Below, piece by piece: positions 20,262 through 31,061 of a stretch of 64,000 bases of DNA. The translations under genes and the position numbers were made by a program. Below the pieces are notes generated by a model. It had not been told where the DNA came from and searched no databases. It was given only the letters and a program-made list of their open reading frames with translations. The DNA lies in NCBI GenBank assembly GCA_963920635.1, contig OY987298.1:149580257-149644256 (forward strand), given 5' to 3'. Source of the DNA: Pseudeuparius sepicola (taxonomy: Eukaryota; Arthropoda; Insecta; Coleoptera; Anthribidae). Position 1 is the first letter of the stretch. Each line of letters starts with the position of its first letter.

Positions 20262-21529
20262 TTTGTTCTAGCAGAGAACAAGAACAAAGGTTAAGGAAAG
20301 AATAGCAGTTTTGAATGCTCCATCTAATGCCCCTTTTGGATTTTCAAAAAAGTTCATGGCTCACTAGATATTTTAAAAAAAGTGATTTTTTTGCTATTTC
20401 ATCAGATCTCTGTAGCTCCGTTATTTCTGATTATACAGAAAAACTGTAGAGACAAAAAGTGTAGATAATTTTGTGCTTAATAAGATAATCTGATCCATTT
20501 TTTTATGTTGTTTGTGATTTTTGAGATATGACATATTGTAGGTACTTTTGTTTTTTTTTAAATGTAAATCGTAGTTGGCTGTGGCCTTATCAGATCGGCC
20601 ATTTTTTGAGCTTTCCAAAATTATAATACTCGGCATAGTTATTATAATAAATAAAATTGCTATGGCTCATTTTCTGATTTTTTAAATTTTCACATAGTCA
20701 GCCATGAAATATTTTCATAATTACGTTCTATTTTATAATAAGACAGACTTCAAACTTTCAAATATTTTATTTTTAGCTGGTAACAAAATGTAACAAAAAT
20801 TATCATGATGGAGCTCCACCACATAATTATTTGCCCGTAAGAAATTACCTAGATCAGCTCTATATCCAAATAGTTGGATAGGGAGAAATAGACCTATTTC
20901 CTGGCAGCCCCGATCCTCCAATTTGTCTGTTTTGGATGACTTTTTAAAATAATAATAATTTGAATTTGAGTTTTTTAATTTTTGTTTCATTTTGTTACAT
21001 TTTGTTACCAGCTAAAAACAAAATATTGGAAAGTTTAAAGTATGTCTAATTATAAAATATAACGTAATTATTATGAAAATATTCCATGGCTGACTATGTG
21101 AAAATTTAAAAACAATCAGAAAATTAGCCATAGCTCTTTTATTTTTTATAATAACTATTCCGAGTATTATATCTTTGGAAAGCTCAAAAAATGGCCGATT
21201 TTATAAAGCCACAGCCAACTATGATTTACATTTAAAAAAACACAAGTTTATCATATCTCAAAAATCACAAACAACATAAAAAATTGGATCAGATTATCTT
21301 ATTAAGCCCAAAATTATATACAATTTTTGTCTCTACAGTTTTTCTGTATAATCAGAAATAACGGAGCTACAGAGATCAAAATATCTAGTGAGCCATGAAC
21401 TTTTTTAAAAATCCAAAAGTGGCATTAAATTGAGCATTCAAAACTGCAATTCTTTCCCCATTTAACCTTTGTTCTAGCTCTGTTAGTTTCCGAGATCCCC
21501 ATAGTGGGCAGCGAAAAGAACTCACCCTG
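20262..21529. mobile_element. Foldback FB-3, left end truncated
   Basis: Left arm 20262-20795 is the inverse of 20985-21475, with shared blocks such as TAACAAAATGTAACAAAA and CAGCCATGAA. The right end finishes at CTCACCCTG followed by TA, like the other foldbacks. The matching CAGGGTGAG at the left is missing, so about 65 bp was lost there. No ORF is kept. Confidence 0.7.
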
Positions 21530-22347
21530 TATATATCCAGACTAGCCAGCCCATTGTCGACACAACATAACTCAATGATACCAGTGACTATTATAGTCAC
21601 TGATGATACCTATATCACATAAGGATGTGACAAAAACATTTATTGACGAATTTAAAACTAATCATGATCATATTACATCAACCCACCCCACACCTGACAC
21701 TAGTGTCAGGTTTGGGGGAAGAATTCCCTGTGTCCGGTTTCTAATCGCAACGATTCTGTAGTATTTGCATTGCTGGCCAAACAAAAGTTGGGAACTCTGT
21801 CATTTCCTATCAGAGGTCAGAAAACACTCATCGAACTGGCCGGAAAAGTAAGTTATAGTGTTTTGTGGCTATAGCTTTTAATAGTTCTAGTCGAGTCGTC
21901 AACAGATGGCGCTTGGCGCTGAAACCAAACTTGTGTAGAATTTTCCGAGGAATTCGAATATGGCGTCAAATTTAATATACAGGGTGTTGTTAAAAAAGTA
22001 TTTCAAATAATATCTACCCTTTTGCAAAAAACTGTTAAGTTGGATTTTAACAAGATAATGACTAAGTAGGTATGTTGGGTTATTTTCGAAAACGAATTTT
22101 TTAGAATGTTAAATCTACAATCTACATATAAAATTATTCAACTAATACTAATAAAGTTATTCAGTCTATGTCTAAACATCTTAAATGACGTAAATGTTAA
22201 AATTAATTAATTAAATATCAATATTGGCAGATGTAATTTATTAACACAGAATATTTAACATTCAAATAAATTAACAAGCTACTGGTCGATTTTTAACCGA
22301 CGACATTGTTCTTTTCAGAGCGTGTAACTTTGTAAAAACTGCGTAAG
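21530..22347. other. No gene recognised
   Basis: AT-rich. One isolated CAGGGTGTTG foldback-like terminus lies at about 21981 without a partner. A CCTGACACTAGTGTCAGG palindrome sits at about 21694. Confidence 0.4.
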
Positions 22348-22865
22348 TAGTTATTTATGTACCAACGCATCGAAGTTCAACTTTCTATCACTCAATTTAG
22401 TTGCCGAGGCCTCTGGCCCAGGCAAATAAACCACATGAGTTCAGTGCCGAAGTAGGTAAATATTATATTTTTTTGAAATCGGAAAAAAATGTTTTATTGG
22501 GCAAACTGCGCACGGTATGACGAGGTACGGCGCTTCCCAACAGAAACTCCAAACTGCTGCCTGTTGTGCAGTCTCCATGAAAATAGATTGATATTCAAAC
22601 CTACTTAAATAATTATATACTGAAAGATTGTGATGCTATAGGTAACAATTTCGCAATGCGTACGAAAAGTTAAATGGGATTTATTGGCCGGGTTTTCAAT
22701 TTGGTCACTTTTGACGGGCGATAGCTCCGCGTCTAACGTTTGATGTTCACATCTCGCCAAGGTCTACTTATTGAAAAAAATTGTATACAATTAATGGGCT
22801 ACTTCAGTGCCAATTTGTCGATTGTGAGACACTTTTCACTGTCGATTTCAAGAAAAATATTTTTG
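22348..22865 (-). mobile_element. Composite repeat R1, copy D (inverted, internally deleted)
   Basis: It begins AGTTATTTATGTACC and ends at the TIR TTTCAAGAAAAATAT. The palindrome part has lost most of one arm and the body lacks the TCAAGCAACGCCG region found in the other copies. Confidence 0.7.
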
Positions 22866-23081
22866 TGTCACTCTTACTACATAATATATGCCGTCACTTT
22901 GAAAAGAAGAGCCAACCAGTTTCTACGAGATGTTTCATACCTATATACCTACTTATATATTTTTTGGTTTTCTTCCTGGTAGTTATAGAGTAATTCAAAT
23001 AAAATTCCTGGGTATTCTACCAATTTGTATTTAAAAAACGAAGAGCCAAAAGCTATCTTTTTTTTATAAAAATGTTTACAA

Positions 23082-23116
23082 CGTACGTTTCGGCTTTTAA
23101 GCCATCTTCAGGTACA
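23082..23116 (-). ncRNA. Hammerhead ribozyme motif HHR-2
   Basis: Minus strand: TAC, CTGAAGA, helix II GGCTT-AA-AAGCC, GAAA, palindromic helix III ACGTACGT, cleavage triplet GTT, then GTA pairing with TAC (stem I). The core is intact. It is the mirror of HHR-3. Confidence 0.72.
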
Positions 23117-23498
23117 TGTTAAAAAGTTGTCAGTCTAAAAAATTTTTTAAAAAGTTTATATAAAAATATAATACCGAAAAAGGAAAACATAAATAGTCAG
23201 AAAAACGTTAAAATTACTTACATTTTTGAATCATAATGCCCATATGAACGTTATGTTATAAATACGGTTCTTTAAGTAAACCTCTACGTCGCATTCAAAA
23301 TGATTAACAAGTTTCTTTAAACTTGTAAGAACTTGTAAGAACTTAAAGAACCGTATTTATAACATAACGTTCATATGGGCGTTATGATTCAAAAATGTAA
23401 GTAATTTTAACGTTTTTCTGACTATGTTTTCCTTTTTCGGTATTATATTTTTACATAAACTTTTTAAAAAATTTTTTAGACTGACAACTTTTTAACAT

Positions 23499-23536
23499 GT
23501 ACCTGAAGATGGCTTAAAAGCCGAAACGTACGTTGT
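23499..23536 (+). ncRNA. Hammerhead ribozyme motif HHR-3
   Basis: Plus-strand counterpart of HHR-2 in the opposite arm with the identical core: TAC-CTGAAGA-helix II-GAAA-ACGTACGT-GTT then GTA. A transcript through the whole element carries this active-sense motif and the antisense of HHR-2. Confidence 0.72.
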
Positions 23537-23625
23537 AAACATTTTTATAAAAAAAAGGATAGCTTTTGGCTCTTCGATTTTTAAATACAAATTGGTAGAA
23601 TACCCAGGAATTTTATTTGAACTAC

Positions 23626-23912
23626 TTACTTATAGTAGAGATATTGTATACGATATTTAATGTAAAATTCTTTGTGCCCACGACGCTGCTCTATCGATCG
23701 TCCCGACGATGCAAGCACTCAACTGCCATCATCGGCGTTCCTCCCTAGGGGAGGCCTTTTATTGACCAGTTTGCTTTTCCTGGGGGATGTTATATGTTAT
23801 ATGCCATATGCCACCATTAGGCGCAGACGTAGGAGGCTCATCCGCCCCAAGCGCTCTAGAAGTCCCCAAATCGTCCATTTCATTGACAACCAAGTATACA
23901 TATTCACAAAAA
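23626..23912. other. Unique GC-richer segment, no gene called
   Basis: About 23690-23890 is less AT-rich and has an open plus-strand frame with an arginine-rich stretch (ATIRRRRRRLIRPKRSRSPQ) between a possible acceptor (CCATTAG, about 23819) and a possible donor (CAAGTATAC, about 23890). The start is a TTG and no domain is known, so I leave it uncalled. Confidence 0.3.
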
Positions 23913-25364
23913 ATACTTTTTCTTGAAATCGGCATTAAAATGTCCCAAAATCGTCATTAAAAGCACAGAAATCGTACAATAATGTAGCCCATTATTGTAC
24001 GATTTTTTCAATAAGTAGGCCTTGGCGAGATGTAAACATCAAACGTCAGACGCGGAGAAATCGCCCGTCAAAAGTGACCAAATATTCAAAACCCGGCCGA
24101 TAAAGGCTCGTTTAACTTTTCGTACACATTGCGAAATTGTTTCCTATAGAAGCGCAATCCTTCAGTATACATATTTTAGTAAATTCGAATATCAATAGAT
24201 TTGTTGTATAGGCTGCACAAGAAGCAGCAGTTTGGTTTTTCTGTCAGAAGGTGCCGTACGTCATTATACTTGTCCTAGGTAGAGCGATCGGTAAAGTCAA
24301 GCAACGCCGCGCGTAGCGGCACCGTCGCAATAACAAGGCCCGACAGCTGAAAGCGATGAGTCATCCAAGGGAGGTCAGCCTAAGGCGCCAAATTCAAATT
24401 TCAAGATGTCAACTTGGTAAATTTGGTAAAAAAAACACTTTAAAATGATTGTTTACATATATAGCTCATGGTTTTACAACACGGATAATAATCTACGAGA
24501 GTGAAAGTCACATTTTCAAGGGCTTTAGGTGCATTTAGATATCTACAGGTAAAATTTTCGTAAATGCCAATTATTTCTTATTTGCCCGCATAGATACAAC
24601 TAAATTCGAATAAATAAAACAATAAAACTTACCGATTTCAAGGTGGTTACGTTTAATCACGTAAAATTGTTAGGTATAACACTCTCCGACAGTCCAAAAC
24701 AAAACCCTGGAAAACTGTGTAGAAACAAAATCTCTTTTGATGGCCTTAACCCATTTTTCCCTTAAAATGGGGTCTTTATGGAGGAAAAAGCGGACACATT
24801 AGGACCGCCTTTGTAGTTTCCCTTGCAGTTGGGACCGGAACACGTCCACGGCATGATTTAAATTAGTCCGAAACTATAGACACAACCTAAAACCTATAAA
24901 CTAAAATTCAACTTTAATCACTTTATTCTGACCCACTGCTGTTTTACCACCTTATTAATAAAACTCCACGTCCTATATTACTAAAAAACACAGTCCAACA
25001 CACAACAAACGTTCTTTAAAACAGGAAAATCGCCAGACAAGTAAACGTAAACAACTACAAAAAGCAACCTCCCGACCTCCTTGTGATGACGTATTGACGT
25101 TTCGCGTCGCCAGCTGGCAGGCCTTTATCATTGCGACGGTGCCGCGCGTAGTCGGTTCGTGGACGGGCGATCCCTTATTATTATTTTCTTGCCTAATAAA
25201 ACATTTTTTTTCCGATTTCAAGAAAAATATAATATGTACCTCGGCACTGAAGTTCTTTTTATGACTCATGTGGTTTATTTGCCTCGGCCAGAGGCCTCAG
25301 CAACTAAACTCCACATGAGTCATACAAAGTTGAACTTCAGTGCCTTGGTACATAAATAACTATA
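23913..25364 (+). mobile_element. Composite repeat R1, copy E, split by an insertion
   Basis: R1 sequence runs 23913-24316 and resumes at 25145-25364 with the terminal palindrome. The gap is filled by element A (24317-25144). The intact relative at 58698-59314 shows the empty target. Confidence 0.8.
24317..25144 (+). mobile_element. TIR element A, copy 1, 828 bp
   Basis: The ends are CGGCACCGTCGCAAT and, inverted, ATTGCGACGGTGCCG. CGCGTAG occurs on both sides (24310-24316, 25145-25151), a 7-bp duplication confirmed by the empty site in the R1 copy near 59093-59100. A second copy is at 51297-53148. No transposase was recognised. Confidence 0.8.
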
Positions 25365-25742
25365 CCTACCTAATGGAGAAAATCAACATTATTATTTTTT
25401 TATTTTTTTAAACGAAAGGAGGCCATAAATTACGAATGAGAGGGAAATTCGACCATTTCATTGGCGTGCCCTTTTGCTATAAATCTGATGTGGACAAATA
25501 CGCAAATAGTTAATATTCGGATGAGCCGTGTGTAATATTTTATAATATATTTATTAGAAACGAAAAGTTTAGAAAATGCACATACTAAAAATAAAGATTA
25601 TTATAATAGATTTGATACGATACTCTACTATCCTTAGACAAGGAAAGAGAGAGGACGCCTAACAGCGCTCGGGGCCGCGTTACCGACTGCCACATCGCAC
25701 GACAGGCCAGTGGCGTAGCATGAACCGCGTTCTTAGCCAATA
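25365..25742. other. No gene recognised
   Basis: Unique AT-rich sequence. A lone CAGTGGCGTAGC string (about 25709) resembles an hAT terminus without a partner. Confidence 0.35.
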
Positions 25743-25744
25743 TA

Positions 25745-27186
25745 CACTGTGTCCCGGATAAGAATGAACAGCATGGGGATATTGCAAACGGTGAGAGATA
25801 GGGCAACGGTTAAATGGGGAAAAAGTTGCGCAATTTCGAGGTCAATAAAACGGCACAAATATATTTCTAATATCTTTTTTCGTTTTTGAGTTATTTTGAA
25901 AAAAGTAAAATTTTGCGTTTTTGATTTTATTTTTTTCTGAAGTTGTTATCACAGATAGAGAAAAAAGAAAAACACTTTCTTATGGCACTTTTTAACGGGC
26001 CTTAAGATGGCGTTTTTGGATTTGTTCTACAACGTTTCGTTTTTGAGAAAACATCTTCAACTTTATTTTTTTAAATACGGACCTGGATTTTTTTTGTAGA
26101 TTTTGAAAGCACTTTTCATTGCAAATACCATGATGTATGACACGAAATATTTTTAAAATGTTTTGAGACAATTATACTGAAAATTCCTTTTTTCCATTCA
26201 TTTTTGTCTAATGCGGCCCTGTATTTAATAATAAGGAGTCTAAATATTAATCAGTATTGAAAACAATTTAACTTACAGTTTATTTTTACTTCGAAAACTT
26301 AATATTTTTAAATTTTACGGCCCTGCGTCTGGTAAAGTGTTTTCCTCTGTTGTTTTAAGCCAACGTAATCAATAACTTTTGCCATTTATTAATTGCAAAA
26401 ATACATTCGTTCGGCCTCTACACTATTTCTGTGACACAAGATATAACATGCTGACATGTTAAATTTGTCGTCATTTGAAAAAGCACCCTACATTTGTAAT
26501 GAAATAAATTGTTAACTAAATGATACAGTGGGAGTTATGACAAATGACAAGGGATTGGTTTCGTTGTTTCAAAGCCTTCTAGGTGGAGGATTTTTGTTTA
26601 TTTTTTATTATCGTATGTGCTGCCCTTTTTTTAGTTCTCCAATTGAAAAATACGTTGTAAGTTAAATTGTTGACAATACTGATTAATATTTAGACTTCTT
26701 ATTATTAAATACAGGGCCGCATTAGAAAAAAATTAATGGAAAAAAGGAATTTTCAGTATAATTGTCTCAAAACATTTTAAAAATACTTCTTGTCATACAT
26801 CATGGTATTTGCAGTGAAAAGTGCTTTCAAAATCTGCAAAAAAAATCCAGGTCCGTATTTAAAAAAATTAAGTTGAAGATGGTTTCTCAAAAACGAAACG
26901 TTGTAGAACAAATCTAAAAACTCAATCTTAAGGCCCGTTAAAAAGTGCCAAGAAAGTTCTTTTCGTTTTTCTCTATCTGTGATAGCAACTTCAGAAAAAA
27001 ATAAAATCGAAAACGCAAAATTTTACTTTTTTCAAAATAACTCAAAAACGAAAAAAGATATTAGAAATCTATTTGTGCCGTTTTATTGACCTCGAAATTG
27101 CGCAACTTTTTCCCCATTTAACCGTTGTCCTATCTCTCACCGTTTGCAATATCCCCATGCTGTTCATTCTTATCCGGGACACAGTG
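25745..27186. mobile_element. Foldback FB-4, 1,442 bp
   Basis: The ends CACTGTGTCCCGGATAAG and CTTATCCGGGACACAGTG are exact inverses, each flanked by TA. Arms of about 530 bp (25745-26275 and 26655-27186) mirror each other almost base for base, leaving a centre of about 380 bp. It has no ORF. Transcription would give a long hairpin RNA. Confidence 0.85.
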
Positions 27187-28009
27187 TATAATATCACAAA
27201 AAAGGTAGTTAATTTAGACTTACATGTAATTTGAAATATTGGTATTTATTTGCAGATAATTTCCCAAATGTAAAGCTAGTGTTAAGTGCCGAAATATATT
27301 TAATTGCGGCGGTTTGGAATCAATCAAAATAAAATAAATAATGCACGCCCATGGAAGCCAGCCCATATTTTATGAAACTATCATCAGTGCCGGACTGGCC
27401 CATCTTGGCTCAGTGAGATTTTTTAAACAAGGGGCCCCCACATTAAATGAATGATGAAAATGGGCTTTGCTCAAAAACATTTTATCTCCAAAATTTTGTA
27501 CCTCTCTCACTCTACAATGTATGTAGGTATAGGTAGCTACATGTAAACATCGGATTGTTTTTTGAAAAGTAAACACAATATATTTATAAAAAGTATAACA
27601 AAATAATAAATGAACAAGAAAATTAAAATAAACTCTAGAAACAGGTACGGTACCTATACAAAGGTTAATATAGTAAATAAATATAAGTCTTTCTTTAAGC
27701 GTTTACTGAAATATTGTGAAGATCGACAACGGCTTGACATTTGACACTATTTTAATCATTAAGCGGTTTCCAGGGGCACAAAAACAATGAATTTTGCATT
27801 GCCGACTCTACTGACACCTAAAAAACAGTGGTAGGAACTGCTGCGTAACAATAGTCTTTCCAATTTTCAGTCAATGCTTTAAGTTTAAGTCTAAGCAATA
27901 AAATAAAAAAAATAAAAACAAAAAATTGGAACTAAGTTTTCTACACAATATCAATAACATCTAAGTAGTAAGTATCTAGGGGTTAGGAAAGTAGGTATAG
28001 TATTTCTAA

Positions 28010-28586
28010 AGTCACTTAAAACAGCATAAAAACTCTAATTGGTGCCACAAAAAGAATATAGGACATAAGCATCACGCGCAGTTTTCAAAAATATACATAT
28101 TCTACAAGCAACATAATATTTCACTTTTAAGGTTTTTTTAAGGTTGTCGTCAAACACAACGTAAAGGTTAACGCACCATATAATATTGTCAAAAGGTCTC
28201 TAAAAAGCCATATCGATTATAACTACTTACGCGAGTATATCATAAGATCTGTGAAATTATAGCATGCCTATCCAACGCATTTCGCTGCACAAGTGGCCAG
28301 CCGTCGAACAGTGTAACCCATGCAAGTATTGATGATATTATATTAGGCGAGCATGCAGTCACTTGTTTTTACTACAATGGTAGCCTATCTATCTTCTCTG
28401 TCTCCTTCATCTCTTTCCACTACTAAAACCAGGTGCGGTTTAATATGGTTAAAAAAGTGTTTTGTCTCGTATTTCGCGATCTATTTGATAGCATTTACCA
28501 AGCTCTGCTACTGGTAAAAATACAAGACTTATCAGCAGATATCAACCGTATAAAATTGAAAGGTTTTTATGCTGTTCCAAGTGACT
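28010..28586 (-). mobile_element. TIR repeat family F, copy 2 (nested in hAT N)
   Basis: The ends AGTCACTTAAAACAGC and GCTGTTCCAAGTGACT are inverted repeats of about 24 bp. TAA flanks both sides approximately, so a 3-bp target is possible but ambiguous. It is the most complete copy of the family. Confidence 0.75.
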
Positions 28587-28607
28587 AACCAGCTAATATT
28601 TTTTAAT

Positions 28608-28790
28608 ATAAACAACTTTCTGAAGCCAAACGTAAGATAATTTTTCAAGATCGATTAAACTCAATGTTTCCGCTTCCACGCTCATTAAAATAAAACTTTC
28701 CAGTAAGTGTTATGACAAGCTTGACCAAAGACGTGATTTAATTATTTTTAGTTTGGAAAAGACGCGCTCACATGCTACTTGGGTACAACG
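28608..28790 (-). pseudogene. hAT transposase C-terminal dimerisation domain remnant
   Basis: The minus-strand frame reads VACERVFSKLKIIKSRL, the signature ERxFSxLKxIKxRL of the hAT C-terminal (Dimer_Tnp_hAT) domain. One in-frame TAA follows (probably from a CAA) before the frame continues with HLLESFILMS. The rest of the transposase is missing. Confidence 0.8.
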
Positions 28791-28934
28791 TACCTCAGAT
28801 ACTCACATTATAGGATTCGTTTGTTTGAGTTTGAGGGGGGGACCGTGAGATTTTTCTCACTATCTCACCTGTCCAGTCCGGCACTGACTATCATAATCAG
28901 TTAAGAAATTTTCAATACAAACTATGTTAAAAAA

Positions 28935-29400
28935 TAATTACCTATATTGGTTCTATTTACAAACAAAACAATGCACTTTATCATACTAATTTGAAGAAGT
29001 TATATTGAGAAAAAATAAAGTTTTAGGGCATCTTTCAAAGGTAGCTTGTTAAATATTTACCTGTGAAACAAAATCCCGGGCTCTTGCTTTTCACTTCTGC
29101 TTTTGCAACCAAACGCTGAACAATTCGCCATCATAAGAGTATATTTTCCACTTAATCGCTGTTACTTTTAACACAATAGCGAAGCTATATAGGTCTGTGC
29201 TTTTAATTCACAAATTCACGAAATTAACTCACGACGAACTCGCTTTGTCTGCCACATATAAAATGGCCGCCGTTCGAAACGACGTAACAAAATCTACACA
29301 CGGAAGGGCGGGCAAGCGCGGTGTCCTCCCTCTTTCTATCCCACACCACAGACATATTAGCGAAGCTATATATGTCTGTGCCCACACCCACACCCAAAAA
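28935..29400 (-). repeat. Dispersed repeat Z, copy 1 (inverse at 50510-50805)
   Basis: About 300 bp match 50510-50805 in the opposite orientation (for example AAATCCCGGGCTCTTGCTTT). It also contains a direct repeat of AGCGAAGCTATAT...GTCTGTGC at about 29178 and 29360. No ORF recognised. Confidence 0.65.
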
Positions 29401-29815
29401 TCATAATTTTTGTGAAAAAAATACAGAGGTAGCACACGGTAAGTAAAAAGAATGGCAAGGTGCTTATATTTTCTGAAATATTCTTTATATTCAAAAAATG
29501 TTTTAATAAAAGGTTTTATGCATCTTTTAGCCATAAAGTGCCGAAATTCATTTTTTCTTGACGCAACTTTGTTTTTTAAATGGCATTCGATTTTATTTGT
29601 ATTTTTATTTGTATTTTTGGAAAGACCATCTCGCTCTTTCTCGACACGTCAGTACAACATTTTATTGGGACTCCATAAGAAAAAAAAAAAATAAGAAAAA
29701 ATGATTTTTTTTCTAAAACTCATCCTTCAGTTGAACATCATTAATCAAGTTAGCCATGGAAATCAATTGAAATGTCAATGTCTAGGCATATAAAACTTGA
29801 ATACAAATAATTATA

Positions 29816-29944
29816 CAGTGTGTCCCAATTTGATACTGGACACCTCAGAATTCTATGAAGGACAAGGAAAACAAATAGAGACCACTTGTTTTCCTTGCCC
29901 TTCATATATTTCTGAGGTGTCCGGTATCAAATTAGGACACACTG
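29816..29944. mobile_element. Short MITE V, solo copy, 129 bp
   Basis: The ends CAGTGTGTCCCAATTTGAT and its inverse are flanked by TA. It is almost a perfect palindrome with AAACAAATAGAGACCACTTG at the centre. The same MITE at 48570-50451 is swollen by two nested foldbacks. Confidence 0.85.
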
Positions 29945-30268
29945 TATTAATGATAATATAGGTAGGTACTAAAAACTCTTAATATCATTAATGTTGACAA
30001 TGTTTGGCATGTATTGTCTGGTATAAGTGTCAAATATTTGAAGTTCTTTTGGCATTTTGTACATTATTTGACGTCTAGTTTGACTTTGAAAATTGTTCTA
30101 GAATTTATTGCCAGGCGTTTCTGAAACACCCTGTATGGGAATAAGAGTTTTTTTTATCTATCAGATGCAGAATTCAGATGAGATGTTATACACGCACTAG
30201 CACCAAGATAATTTACAATTTACACAAACGGACATCTACACAGTATCGATCCTGTTTCAAGTTTCAAG

Positions 30269-30571
30269 ATGTGCGAATCGCAGTACCTACAACGCGAACT
30301 GAAGAACGGCCATTGGTCACGGAACTCAAATGTAAATGTGTGTGGGAATGGAAATTATTACCCTGGAAAAGACTGTGTAGGATGTGGCGGTTCCAATCCG
30401 AATAAAACGACAAAAGTCGGAAAGAAACGATTGAAAAAAGTAAAATGCAGTAGATTACGCGATAGGTATTTTACATTTTATTCCTCACAATATAATGGAG
30501 CGCGTGAGAATATAGTGTCAAAGTGCTGCAGAGATGTGGCTACGCCCCATTGTAGAAGAAACAAAATTTAA
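30269..30571 (+). CDS. Hypothetical Cys-rich small ORF, 100 aa
   Basis: ATG in AAGATGT context. The frame encodes a basic, Cys-containing protein with a CGNGNYYPGKDCVGCGG stretch, a KKRLKKVKC segment and a terminal CC...C cluster. No signal peptide or transmembrane segment is apparent and I do not recognise a family. It lies in unique sequence between a lone CACCCTG end (about 30130) and family F copy 3. An upstream TTTCAAG could be an acceptor. It may be chance. Confidence 0.25.
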   Translation: MCESQYLQRELKNGHWSRNSNVNVCGNGNYYPGKDCVGCGGSNPNKTTKVGKKRLKKVKCSRLRDRYFTFYSSQYNGARENIVSKCCRDVATPHCRRNKI

Positions 30572-30587
30572 AGTATGGTTTAAATCA

Positions 30588-31061
30588 AGTCACTTGGAAC
30601 AGCAAAAACTTTTGAATTTTATACGGGTGATTTCTGCTAAGTCTGGTATTTTTACCAGTATCAGAGCGTGGTAAATGCTATGAAATAGATCGCGCCCCGT
30701 ATATCACTGTGTTCCAAGTGAGTTCAGTTTTATTTTACCAGGGTAGCTCGAGAACAGGCGCCTCGGCAATAAAATACCTACTAGGCAAAACAATTTTTTA
30801 ACCATATATTAAACCGCACCTGGTATTAGCAGTAAAAAGATATGAAGGAGACAGAGGAGATAGATATTGTAGTAAAAACAAGTGCATGCTCGCCTATAAT
30901 ATAATATCACCAATTCTTGCATGGGTAACACTGTCCGATGGCTGGCACTTGTGCAGCGAAATGCGGTGGATAGCCTGCCATAATTTAACAGATCTTAGGA
31001 TAAATAGTTATAATCGATATGGCTTTTTAGAGACCAATATTATATGGTTCATTAAACTTTA
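30588..31061 (+). mobile_element. TIR repeat family F, copy 3 (interrupted)
   Basis: It starts AGTCACTTGGAACAGC, like the family left end, and follows copy 1 closely up to the CTTTACGTT block, where the DUF4817 element begins. Little or none of the family resumes after 32211. Confidence 0.75.

Larger units (their letters stand above)
22992..23625. mobile_element. Inverted-repeat element carrying two hammerhead ribozymes
   Basis: Arms of about 285 bp (22992-23275 and 23337-23625) are almost identical inverted copies separated by about 60 bp. Each contains one hammerhead motif reading outward, followed by a T- or A-rich block and an AGAGCCAAAAGCTA segment. Penelope-like elements are known for hammerheads in repeats that can be inverted, so this may be a pair of inverted Penelope terminal repeats with the coding part lost. 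The centre holds a short ACTTGTAAGA direct repeat. No RT is found. Confidence 0.7.
27385..28886 (-). mobile_element. hAT element N, 1,502 bp, degenerate
   Basis: The ends CAGTGCCGGACTGG and CCAGTCCGGCACTG are flanked by ACTATCAT on both sides (27377-27384, 28887-28894), a perfect 8-bp duplication. A minus-strand remnant of an hAT C-terminal domain lies near the right end (28608-28790). Family F copy 2 is nested at 28010-28586. Confidence 0.88.

Noticed and set aside
22992..23625. Inverted repeat as ordinary CAGGGTG-type foldback
   Set aside because: The ends lack the CAGGGTG/TA signature, and each arm carries a hammerhead core.
29452..29694. Frame rich in Phe/Leu ending in poly-Lys
   Set aside because: Translation of T-rich and A-rich low-complexity DNA.
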